A DNA stretch of 33,654 nucleotides from Syntrophaceae bacterium UBA1411 (lineage in GTDB: Bacteria; Desulfobacterota; Syntrophia; Syntrophales; Smithellaceae), in NCBI GenBank assembly GCA_002304995.1, contig DBPV01000102.1:78168-111821 (forward strand), written 5' to 3'. Shown one piece after another: positions 8,321-15,563 of the stretch. Both the position numbers and the translations under genes were made by a program. The stretch's first letter is position 1. Each line of letters starts with the position of its first letter. The notes under the pieces are model-generated. The model was not told where the DNA came from, searched no databases, and saw only the letters and a list, made by a program, of their open reading frames with translations.

Positions 8321-8337
8321 TTTAAAATCATCTCTAT

Positions 8338-8414
8338 TCTCCCTTCGCCGGCATTATCCGGATCAGGTTCAATGGGTATAATCTCAGACAGGATTCGTCA
8401 TCCCGCCACCCCGA
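8338..8414 (-). ncRNA. TPP (thi-box) riboswitch
   Basis: Read on the minus strand, the conserved core is present in order: GGGGTGGC, CTGAGATTATACCC, GAACCTGATCCGGATAATG, then GCCGGCGAAGGGA. This is the THI element, which binds thiamine pyrophosphate. A terminator follows within about 20 nt and thiM-thiE lie downstream, so TPP should switch these salvage genes off. Outer boundaries are approximate. Confidence 0.96.
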
Positions 8415-8424
8415 ATGTTTTTGC

Positions 8425-8453
8425 TTTCTACCAGCCGGCGGAGTCCTTGTCAA
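8425..8453 (-). promoter_or_regulatory. Promoter of the riboswitch-thiM-thiE unit
   Basis: Minus-strand TTGACA (8453-8448), 17 bp, TAGAAA (8430-8425). The predicted start is a few bases upstream of the riboswitch. Confidence 0.7.
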
Positions 8454-8473
8454 TACGCATTATCGGATCTGTC

Positions 8474-8857
8474 TCAGAGGAGCTCCAGTCCGTCGGCGGC
8501 AAGGTAAGGAACTTCGTTTTGCAGTTTCAAGACACCCTGCGCGCGGATTTTCGATCCCACGTCCGGCCGGACGGTAAAGGTGAAAAACTGGACCAGCAGC
8601 TGATCGGCGCCGTCCTTGAGCATCACCCAGCAGCCCGAGCTGCGGCAAAACATCGCGGTCTCGCCTTGAAGGATGACGTTTTTCCCTTCATAAGTCTTCG
8701 GATCGGCAAAAATCTTGGCCAGCGCCACCGGCTCCCCTTTTTTCGGATCAAGCGCCGCTCCGTATGTTTTGCCGTCCGTCGCAGAGCAAGCCGTCAAAAT
8801 CAGCAGCATGCCGCAAAGCACCGCCGCCGCTATTCTCTTCATTTTATTGCTTTTCAT
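8474..8857 (-). CDS. Small lipoprotein with an OB-fold-like domain (DUF4920-like)
   Basis: 127 aa from the ATG at 8857. GGAAGG sits 10 nt upstream, inside the end of the ATPase gene, which this gene overlaps by 14 nt. Residues 1-24 are a lipoprotein signal ending in LTAC (Cys24), so the protein is membrane-anchored on the periplasmic side. The mature part has an EGKNVILQGE strand, FCRSSGCW with two cysteines, and VMLKDGADQLLVQFF. I associate this pattern with DUF4920-like OB-folds. Being translationally coupled to an ABC transporter, it may be an accessory or substrate-handling subunit. The domain name is recognition by eye; the role is inference. Confidence 0.8.
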   Translation of the reverse strand: MKSNKMKRIAAAVLCGMLLILTACSATDGKTYGAALDPKKGEPVALAKIFADPKTYEGKNVILQGETAMFCRSSGCWVMLKDGADQLLVQFFTFTVRPDVGSKIRAQGVLKLQNEVPYLAADGLELL

Positions 8858-9512
8858 TTTTTTCCAACCTTCCATCACGCATCGTTATTTTTCTCGGGAA
8901 AGTGGAAGCCAGATCCTGATTATGCGTCACCATAACGATCGTGGTCCCTTCCCGGTTAATCTCGGAAAACAAGCTGTAGATATCGTCCGCCGTCTTGCTG
9001 TCAAGATTGCCCGTCGGCTCGTCCGCCAGCAGGATCCGCGGCTTGTTGGCCAGGGCGCGTGCAATCGCCGTCCGCTGCATTTCCCCGCCGCTCATCTGCG
9101 ACGGCAAATGTTCGGCGCGCTTTTCAAGACCGACCCGGCGAAGCAGAACCATCGCCTTTTGTTTCGCGTCCGCCGCGCCGGCGAAATACAAGGGCAGCAT
9201 GACGTTCTGCAACGCGGTCATGGTCGGGATCAGCAGAAACTGCTGAAAAATGAAACCGATGGTTTCCCGCCGCAAACGGTTGAGCTGCCTGCCGTCAAGA
9301 TCGGTCACCCGCCGGTCTGCAATGAATACGTCACCCGCCGTGGGTGCGTCCAGCAGACCGATCATGTTCATCAGCGTCGATTTCCCGGAGCCGGACGGCC
9401 CGACCACACCCACATAGTCTCCCTGAGCTATTTCCAACGACAGGTCGCGGACGGCATGAACGTGCTCGCTGCCTCTCGAATATATTTTGGTTACATTGTT
9501 TAATTTGAGCAT
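8844..9512 (-). CDS. ABC transporter ATPase, MacB/LolD type
   Basis: 222 aa, the standard length for stand-alone ATPases of the MacB/LolD/FtsE group. Walker A GPSGSGKST near residue 39, Q-loop in FIFQQFLLIP, signature MSGGEMQR (a variant of LSGGQ), Walker B ILLADEPTGNLDS, and switch His in MVTHN. Ribosome site AGGAG overlaps the stop codon of the permease gene upstream. With that permease it should form a type VII (mechanotransmission) ABC system acting on the periplasmic side. The substrate is unknown; lipoprotein release and efflux are both possible. Confidence 0.92.
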   Translation of the reverse strand: MLKLNNVTKIYSRGSEHVHAVRDLSLEIAQGDYVGVVGPSGSGKSTLMNMIGLLDAPTAGDVFIADRRVTDLDGRQLNRLRRETIGFIFQQFLLIPTMTALQNVMLPLYFAGAADAKQKAMVLLRRVGLEKRAEHLPSQMSGGEMQRTAIARALANKPRILLADEPTGNLDSKTADDIYSLFSEINREGTTIVMVTHNQDLASTFPRKITMRDGRLEKNEKQ

Positions 9513-9523
9513 GCTGGCTTCTC

Positions 9524-10702
9524 CTATTCATTGTGCAGGGCTTCGATGGGATTGAGCCGTGCCGCGCGCACCGCAGGGTACAGCGCGGAAAGCGCTCCGA
9601 TGCCCACCGGGAACATCAGCGCCAAACCGACGGCCAGAGGGGATATTTTCCCCACGGAAGTTGTGGGCATGACGGACACGATACTGCGCAGAATCACGTC
9701 GCCGCCCAGGCTCGCCGCCGCGCCCGCCGCCAGCCCCAACACGCCTCCGATAAAGGAAATTGCCAGGCCTTCCGTGAAAAACAGCTTGAAAATCTGTCCG
9801 GTTGACGCCCCGGTGGCTTTCATCAATCCGATTTCCCGCGTCCGCTCGAAAATGGACATCATCATTGTGTTCATCGTGCCGATGCCGCCGATGATCAGGG
9901 CAATGATCATGACGGTAAAAAGCATTGTCTGCGCGGCCTTTACCAGATTCTGGATCGTGCCCATCACCTGGGCCACCGTGACGGCCTGCACGTCCGGAAT
10001 TTTCTCGATGCCGGCTATCGTGTCGGGAATTTTTCCGATGTCCCGTACACGAACGCTCACCGACACGACGCGGCCTTTCAAATTGAGAATCTTTTGCGCT
10101 GTCGCCAGATTGGTAAACGTCGAATAGTCGTCCTTGGATCCGGTCGCCCCCAGAATACCGACCACGGTCAGGGCAACTTTTTTACCGGACACGATAACGG
10201 TGATCACATCTCCGATCTTTCGATACTCTCCGCTTTTTTCGGAGAAAACGGCGGCTTCCACACTCCCCAACAGGACTTCGTTTTCGCCTTCGGGAAACCG
10301 CCCCTGGATTTTCCACCAGGGCTTGGCATCGAGTTCGTTTTTTTCCATGCCTATAACCGGATGAGACAGGTTCAGGTACTGATAGGCACCGTAAACATTG
10401 GGCGAGGCACTGATCACGTTGGGAATTTTGCGGATATCATCGGTTACGCTCTGGGGAAGTGTCGCCGGCACCTGGCCGCCGATCATGATAACCGCCACCG
10501 CCTCGTAGGGACACCCCTTGGCCACCGCAATGATCTGCGCCCCCATGTTTTCAATTTCGGAGCGCATACCGGATTCATAGCCTTCCTTGAGCGCGACCAG
10601 CGAATACAGAGCCGCGGCCGCAATGGCAATACCGGCGATGGCCAGAATCGACCGAATTTTCCGCCGCCTCAAACCGTCCCTTATAATCGTTAATATATTC
10701 AT
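9524..10702 (-). CDS. ABC transporter permease, MacB-PCD/FtsX type
   Basis: 392 aa from the ATG at 10702. AAAAGG lies 6 nt before it, while the alternative ATG at 10708 has no room for a ribosome site. One N-terminal membrane helix (about 17-38, SILAIAGIAIAAAALYSLVAL) is followed by a large periplasmic domain (about 40-265). Three C-terminal helices of the FtsX domain come next, with the ERTREIGLMKATGAS coupling motif and ALYPAVRAARLNPIEALHNE at the end. It pairs with the adjacent ATPase (11-nt gap). No membrane-fusion protein or outer-membrane channel is encoded next to it, unlike canonical MacAB-TolC. Confidence 0.92.
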   Translation of the reverse strand: MNILTIIRDGLRRRKIRSILAIAGIAIAAAALYSLVALKEGYESGMRSEIENMGAQIIAVAKGCPYEAVAVIMIGGQVPATLPQSVTDDIRKIPNVISASPNVYGAYQYLNLSHPVIGMEKNELDAKPWWKIQGRFPEGENEVLLGSVEAAVFSEKSGEYRKIGDVITVIVSGKKVALTVVGILGATGSKDDYSTFTNLATAQKILNLKGRVVSVSVRVRDIGKIPDTIAGIEKIPDVQAVTVAQVMGTIQNLVKAAQTMLFTVMIIALIIGGIGTMNTMMMSIFERTREIGLMKATGASTGQIFKLFFTEGLAISFIGGVLGLAAGAAASLGGDVILRSIVSVMPTTSVGKISPLAVGLALMFPVGIGALSALYPAVRAARLNPIEALHNE

Positions 10703-10746
10703 AGACATCCTTTTGGTCTGCTTTCTTCAAGCATCCGCCTTTCAAT

Positions 10747-10788
10747 TACTACCGATTCGATAGTAATAATATTTACAGCGCTTGTCAA
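10747..10788 (-). promoter_or_regulatory. Promoter with overlapping palindromic operator for the ABC operon
   Basis: Minus-strand TTGACA (10788-10783), 17 bp, TACTAT (10765-10760). The -10 box forms one arm of a 19-bp palindrome at 10747-10765 (TACTACCGATTCGATAGTA on the plus strand; 8 of 9 pairs match). A dyad over the -10 and start point is a typical repressor site, for example of a TetR-type protein. No adjacent regulator gene is present. Confidence 0.72.
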
Positions 10789-10973
10789 GCGGGAAACGTC
10801 AAGGTTATTTGATAATATTTCAAGGACGCCTGTTTTTGCCGCCGCGGAAACGTTCCGGTCTGCGGCTTTCGGAACCGTGCGTCGGAAACGCGCAGAGAGC
10901 ACCGTCGGGATTTTTTGGTTTTCCATTTCATTTTCGACATGGTATGAAATTGATGCAGGGAAAGGACAAAATC

Positions 10974-11876
10974 ATGAAAAAGAATCCTCTCGTCTTCGGC
11001 ATCGGCCAGTGTTCGCTCGACTATCTCGGCCTGGTCGACGCTTATCCTCCGCCCGACGTCAAGTGCGAATTTTCCCATCTGGTGGTCCAGGGCGGCGGCC
11101 CCGCCGCAACCGCCCTGGTGGCGCTGGCGCGCTGGGGCCTGCGCGCCCATCTCGCCGGCGTGGTGGGCGACGACGATTTCGGAGAGCAAATCCGGTCTTT
11201 CCTGGCCGCAGAAGGCGTCGACGCCTCCGGGCTGCGTATCCGCCAACAGCAGCGCTCTCAGTTCGCGTTCATCGTAAGCGAACCGTCTTGCGCCCGCCGG
11301 ACGGTTTTCTGGCAGCGGCCCACGGGCGAATCGCTGCAGCCGGATGAACTCGATGCGGACCTCCTTTTACAGAGTTCGGCCCTGCACATCGACGGCCTGT
11401 TTCCCGAAGCTTCGCTTTGGGCCTGCCGCAAGGCCCGCGCCGCGGGCATTCCCGTTGTCCTGGACGCCGGAACCCTGCGTCCGGGCATGCTCGACATCAT
11501 TCCCGCCTGCGACTGCGTGATTACCTCCGAAGTTTTTTCCCGGGCCTTTGCCGATTCGCCCGCCGCAACCTGCCTGAGGCTTGCGGCTCTGGGCGTGAAA
11601 CTGGCGGGCGTCACACTCGGCGCCAGAGGTTATCTTGCTTTTGCCGCAGGCCGCTGGATCGAAAAAGGCGTTTATCCGGCCCGGGCGATCGACACCACCG
11701 GCTGCGGCGACGTCTTTCACGCAGGCGTCACCTACGGTCTGGTGCAGGGCTGGCACGCCGAACAGGCGCTCGATCTGGGCGCATGGGCGGCAGCCGCCGT
11801 AAGCGAGCAGATGGGCGGCCGGAAAGGCATTCCGCCGCTGCAGACGCTTGCAGAAAAATACAACGACGGTTCCTGA
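10974..11876 (+). CDS. PfkB-family sugar (or nucleoside) kinase
   Basis: 300 aa from the ATG at 10974, with AAAGGA 7 nt upstream; a longer in-frame reading to 10782 is not supported. The ribokinase fold is clear: N-terminal GIGQCSLDYLG, the GGG(P)AATALVALARWG substrate region (PfkB signature 1), VVGDDDFG, and signature 2 DTTGCGDVFHAGV with the catalytic Asp and anion hole (Cys replaces the usual Ala). It lacks an obvious lid specific to phosphofructokinase. Substrate is unknown; sugar, sulfosugar and nucleoside kinases of this family are close in sequence. No sugar-catabolic partner gene is adjacent. Confidence 0.88.
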   Translation: MKKNPLVFGIGQCSLDYLGLVDAYPPPDVKCEFSHLVVQGGGPAATALVALARWGLRAHLAGVVGDDDFGEQIRSFLAAEGVDASGLRIRQQQRSQFAFIVSEPSCARRTVFWQRPTGESLQPDELDADLLLQSSALHIDGLFPEASLWACRKARAAGIPVVLDAGTLRPGMLDIIPACDCVITSEVFSRAFADSPAATCLRLAALGVKLAGVTLGARGYLAFAAGRWIEKGVYPARAIDTTGCGDVFHAGVTYGLVQGWHAEQALDLGAWAAAAVSEQMGGRKGIPPLQTLAEKYNDGS

Positions 11877-11974
11877 AAAGATCGAACAACGCCGGAACCG
11901 AAGCCGAAAAAATTTCTGCCGGCGCGCGGGGGAGCCGCGATCACCCAGGCCAGCCGGCGCTTAAAATATTTGAA

Positions 11975-12025
11975 TTGACAAGTCCTGTTTGTTTGATTAC
12001 ACTTGCATACGAGTAAATTGCATAC
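11975..12025 (+). promoter_or_regulatory. Promoter and repeated TTGCATAC sites before marR
   Basis: TTGACA (11975-11980), 17 bp, TACACT (11998-12003). Directly at the predicted start are two direct copies of TTGCATAC (12003-12010 and 12018-12025), 15 bp apart. This is a plausible autoregulatory site for the MarR protein encoded next. Confidence 0.65.
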
Positions 12026-12043
12026 AAGGATGTTGATCGACCC

Positions 12044-12469
12044 ATGCAGGAAATGGATTGCATTTTTTTCCAACTGGCCAAAGCCTATCAACTGGGCAGC
12101 CGCTTTCTTTCCCAGAAAGTGTCCGAACTCAATCTCACGCCCGTCCAGGCTATGATTCTGGGATTTCTTGCCGACGAAGACCAGATTACCTCAAGCGAAC
12201 TGGGAAGGAAAGCCGAACTTGACAGCGCGACGCTCACCGGCATTCTGGACCGCCTGGAGGCGGCGGGGTATCTTGAACGCAGAAGCAATCCCGACGACCG
12301 ACGGTCGATTCTGATTCATCTCACCAAACAGGGCAAAGGGATGGCCCGAGACGCAGTCCGGATTATCCTTGAAGCGAATCAATCGTTTTTACAGGTCTTA
12401 ACCGAAGAACAAAAGCGCAACCTTCACGACATCATCCATATCCTGCGCCGTCATACGCCAAGGGCATAA
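12044..12469 (+). CDS. MarR-family transcriptional regulator
   Basis: 141 aa, the usual MarR length. Dimerisation helices lie at both ends. The winged helix is at about 33-105: recognition helix region SSELGRKAELDSATLTGILDRLEAAGYLERR and the diagnostic wing NPDDRRSILIHLTKQG. It lies 50 nt upstream of the molybdopterin oxidoreductase on the same strand and probably controls that gene and itself. The ligand is unknown. A second ATG at 12053 is possible but its ribosome site would be too close. Confidence 0.9.
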   Translation: MQEMDCIFFQLAKAYQLGSRFLSQKVSELNLTPVQAMILGFLADEDQITSSELGRKAELDSATLTGILDRLEAAGYLERRSNPDDRRSILIHLTKQGKGMARDAVRIILEANQSFLQVLTEEQKRNLHDIIHILRRHTPRA

Positions 12470-12519
12470 GAGCGCAGAAGACAAACGTCCGGACAGGAAG
12501 CCGGAGAAAGGAAACAACC

Positions 12520-14754
12520 ATGGGCATCCTTTTCAAAACCGGCTGCGTCCTGTGCGCACAAAACTGCGGTCTCGTCGTCGAAGTCGAAAATAACCGCATC
12601 ATCAAAGTCAGGGCGGACAAATCCAATCCCAAAAGCGAAGGCTACGTCTGCCGCAAGGGCTTGAACGTCGCCTATCACCAGCACAACGCCGACCGGCTCA
12701 AATATCCTCTGAAAAAAGTCGGCGGAAAGTTCGAACGGATTTCCTGGGATCAGGCCATCGGCGAAATCGCCGACCGTCTGCGAAACATTATCGAACAGCA
12801 CGGCCCGCGCTCCTTCGCCTACATGGGAGCCAGCACGCAGGGCTGCCATTTCGAAGCGGCCTTCGGCATCCGCCTCTTGCGCGGACTGGGGTCGCAGTAC
12901 CATTACGGAGCGCTGGCGCAGGAATTCGCCGGCGCCTTCTGGGTGATCGGACGCACGTACGGACGCCAGTACCTGCACGACCAGCCCGACGTGAAAAACA
13001 CCGACGTCCTTTTGACCTTCGGCTGGAACGGCATGCAGAGCCATCAGATTCCCCAGGCCCCCCGGCAACTGCAGCGCCTTTCCCGGGACCCGGGAAAAAC
13101 GCTCATCGTCGTCGATCCCCGCGTTTCGGAAACGGCCAAGCTGGCCGACATCCATCTTCAGATCCGGCCCGGCACGGATGCGCTGCTCATCAAGGCGCTG
13201 ATTGCTGTCATTCTCGACGAGGGATGGGAAAACAAGGGCTATCTGGCCGATCATACGTCCGGTTTCGACGCGGTGAAATCCCTTTTTGCAAACTTCGACG
13301 CGCGCGCCGCCGTCGCGGTCTGCGAACTGGATTTCGACCGGGTCCGCGAGGTCGCCAGACTTTTCGCCACGCGCAAATCGTCGCTGCGCTACGACCTGGG
13401 CATTTTCATGGGCCGCCACAGCGCCCTCAATTCTTATTTGCTCGTCATGCTCCAGGCGATCTGCGGCAGGATTTGCACGGACGGCGGCAATGTCATTCAC
13501 GGCCACGTGATGCCCATCGGATCGCATACGGATGAAAGAGACCCCAAAGTCTGGCGCACCTCGGCCACCAATTCCTTTCCGGTTTGCGGCGTCTTTCCGC
13601 CCAACGTCATGCCGGAGGAAATTCTCTCCGATCATCCCGATCGCCTGCGGGCGGTTCTGGTGTCGGGATCGAATCCGCTGCGTTCCTACGCGGACACCAC
13701 AGCCTATGAAAACGCCTTCGCCAAGCTGGATCTTCTGGTCACGGCGGAAGTCGCCATGACAGAGACGGCGGCCCTGTCGCACTATGTGCTGCCGTCGCGG
13801 ACCGGCTACGAATCCTGGGACGGAACGTTTTTCCCGATGACTTACCCGGGCATCTATTTTCAGATGCGCCGTCCCGTTGTCGAACCGGAGGGAGAACCGC
13901 TGGAGCTGGGCGAAATCCATCTGCGGATCGCCGACCGCCTGGGGCTCATTCCGCCGATTCCCGAGACCCTTTACACGGCGGCCGCGGCCGACCGCGCGAC
14001 TTACGCCCGGGCGCTCATGGAATACGCGATGACGGAACCCCGCGCGCTGAAAGCCATGCCGTTCATTCTGGGCAAGACGCTCGGCAAGGCGCTGGGATCG
14101 GTGCACCTGGCGGCTCTGTGGGGCATGCTCCAGGCGGCGCCCAAAGCTTTTTACAAAAACGCCGTCCGCGCGGGCTACCCGTCGGGGCCGGCGCTGGGAG
14201 AAGAAATCTTCGGGCAGATTCTGGATCATCCCGAAGGCGTCTGGGTGGGAAGACTCGATCCGGAGAACAACTTCGCCGAACTGAAAACACCCGACGGCAA
14301 AATCAATCTCCACATTCCCGAGCTGCTCGGCGAGCTGCAAACCATTGAAGCGAAGCGCGAAGAAGCAGCGCTTACGGCCGATCCCGAATTTCCGCTTATT
14401 CTGATGGCGGGCCGCCACATGGACACGAACGCGAACACCAACATGCGCGATCCGGCCTGGAATCAGGGGAAACGCGCCTGCACGGTGGCGATGCATCCGG
14501 ACGACGCGACAGCCCTGAAATTAAACGACGGGCAGCGGGTCCGGGTGACCACGAAAGCGGGCAGCGAGGATATTGAACTGGAAATCACGGGCACGGCGCG
14601 GCGGGGGCATGTCGTCATTCCGCACGGATTCGGCCTGGTTTACAACGGCGTCAAATACGGCGCCAACGTCAACCGGCTCACCAAAAACACGCACCGCGAC
14701 CAGTTCGGCACGCCGCTGCACCGCTACGTGCCCTGCCGTGTGGAAGCGATATAG
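12520..14754 (+). CDS. Molybdopterin oxidoreductase of the DMSO reductase superfamily
   Basis: 744 aa, cytoplasmic (no twin-arginine signal). An N-terminal 4Fe-4S motif is complete: Cys9, Cys12, Cys16, Cys44. The bis-MGD domains follow (DVLLTFGWNGMQSHQ; VVDPRVSETAKLADIHLQIRPGTDALL; VSGSNPLRSYAD). A C-terminal dinucleotide-binding domain starts near 620 (AGRHMDTNANTNMRDPAW, IPHGFGLVYNGV). At the place where Cys, Sec, Ser or Asp normally binds molybdenum I read ALAQEFAGAF, with Glu135 at the aligned position. No electron-transfer or membrane subunit is adjacent, so partner and substrate are unknown. AAAGGA precedes the ATG. It is probably co-transcribed with the MarR gene. Confidence 0.9.
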   Translation: MGILFKTGCVLCAQNCGLVVEVENNRIIKVRADKSNPKSEGYVCRKGLNVAYHQHNADRLKYPLKKVGGKFERISWDQAIGEIADRLRNIIEQHGPRSFAYMGASTQGCHFEAAFGIRLLRGLGSQYHYGALAQEFAGAFWVIGRTYGRQYLHDQPDVKNTDVLLTFGWNGMQSHQIPQAPRQLQRLSRDPGKTLIVVDPRVSETAKLADIHLQIRPGTDALLIKALIAVILDEGWENKGYLADHTSGFDAVKSLFANFDARAAVAVCELDFDRVREVARLFATRKSSLRYDLGIFMGRHSALNSYLLVMLQAICGRICTDGGNVIHGHVMPIGSHTDERDPKVWRTSATNSFPVCGVFPPNVMPEEILSDHPDRLRAVLVSGSNPLRSYADTTAYENAFAKLDLLVTAEVAMTETAALSHYVLPSRTGYESWDGTFFPMTYPGIYFQMRRPVVEPEGEPLELGEIHLRIADRLGLIPPIPETLYTAAAADRATYARALMEYAMTEPRALKAMPFILGKTLGKALGSVHLAALWGMLQAAPKAFYKNAVRAGYPSGPALGEEIFGQILDHPEGVWVGRLDPENNFAELKTPDGKINLHIPELLGELQTIEAKREEAALTADPEFPLILMAGRHMDTNANTNMRDPAWNQGKRACTVAMHPDDATALKLNDGQRVRVTTKAGSEDIELEITGTARRGHVVIPHGFGLVYNGVKYGANVNRLTKNTHRDQFGTPLHRYVPCRVEAI

Positions 14755-14914
14755 GCCGCCCGCATCAGGAAAACCGCAAAACCGCGTCGCATTTCCGGAC
14801 GGAATTGTTTAGATTCTGCCGCGCGCATGGCAGCCTGCACCCATCAGGCAGCGGGGGAAAAAGACCGTTGGGCCGGCAGCGAAACCACCTGTCGCAGGGA
14901 AAGGACAAAACGGG

Positions 14915-15547
14915 ATGAATTGCATTTTCTGGGTCGCGATCATTGCAGTTGTTCTGTTTCTGGCGTTTCTCCTGGCCGCTCTTGCCGCTCTGCGCGGAAA
15001 AAGACCGCTTGGGGCCATCATCTGCCTGCTGGCCGCGCTTTTGATTCTGGCCGTCGCGCTTCTTTTGGGAACGCTCATGGTGGCCGTTGCGGGGTACCGC
15101 GCCTTTACGCACGAAGAACTGGCCGCAACCATCCTGATCGATCCCCGCGGCGAGAGGCGTTTTAACGCACAGGTGATTTTTCCGGATGGGCACCGGGTCT
15201 CCTACGAGCTGGCCGGCGATCAGGTGTACGTGGATGCCTATCTTCTGAAATGGAAGCCGGCGGCAAACTTCCTGGGACTGCATACCGCCTATGACCTGGA
15301 CCGCATCGGCGGCCGGTACATCACTCTGGCAGACGAACAGCAAAACCTCCGCACCATCTATTCCCTTTCCCGGCCGAAGCCCATCGACCTCTTCGGTCTG
15401 CGCCAGCGTTATCTTTTCCTCCGTTTTCTCCTGGACGCGGAATACGGGTCCGCCACCTTCATCGGCGCCGGCCAAAAGAAGACGTACGAGATCCGTGTTT
15501 CAACCGCCGGTCTTGTGGCGCGGGAAATACAGGAACATGGAAGGTAG
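14915..15547 (+). CDS. Inner-membrane protein with two N-terminal helices, unknown function
   Basis: 210 aa. Two hydrophobic helices span about 5-27 and 35-60, then a soluble domain of about 145 residues follows (AATILIDPRGERRFNAQVIFPDGHRVSYELAGDQVYVDA). That domain looks beta-rich and probably faces the periplasm. AAAGGACAAAACGGG precedes the ATG. The 160 nt upstream show no clear promoter. It ends 16 nt from the convergent sigma-54 regulator gene. I do not recognise a named family with confidence. Confidence 0.8.
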   Translation: MNCIFWVAIIAVVLFLAFLLAALAALRGKRPLGAIICLLAALLILAVALLLGTLMVAVAGYRAFTHEELAATILIDPRGERRFNAQVIFPDGHRVSYELAGDQVYVDAYLLKWKPAANFLGLHTAYDLDRIGGRYITLADEQQNLRTIYSLSRPKPIDLFGLRQRYLFLRFLLDAEYGSATFIGAGQKKTYEIRVSTAGLVAREIQEHGR

Positions 15548-15563
15548 TTCCGGAAGAGCAAAC

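Noticed and set aside
12451..14496. 681-codon minus-strand frame opposite the molybdopterin oxidoreductase
   Set aside because: A codon-bias shadow in GC-rich DNA; the plus-strand protein has complete Fe-S and MGD motifs.
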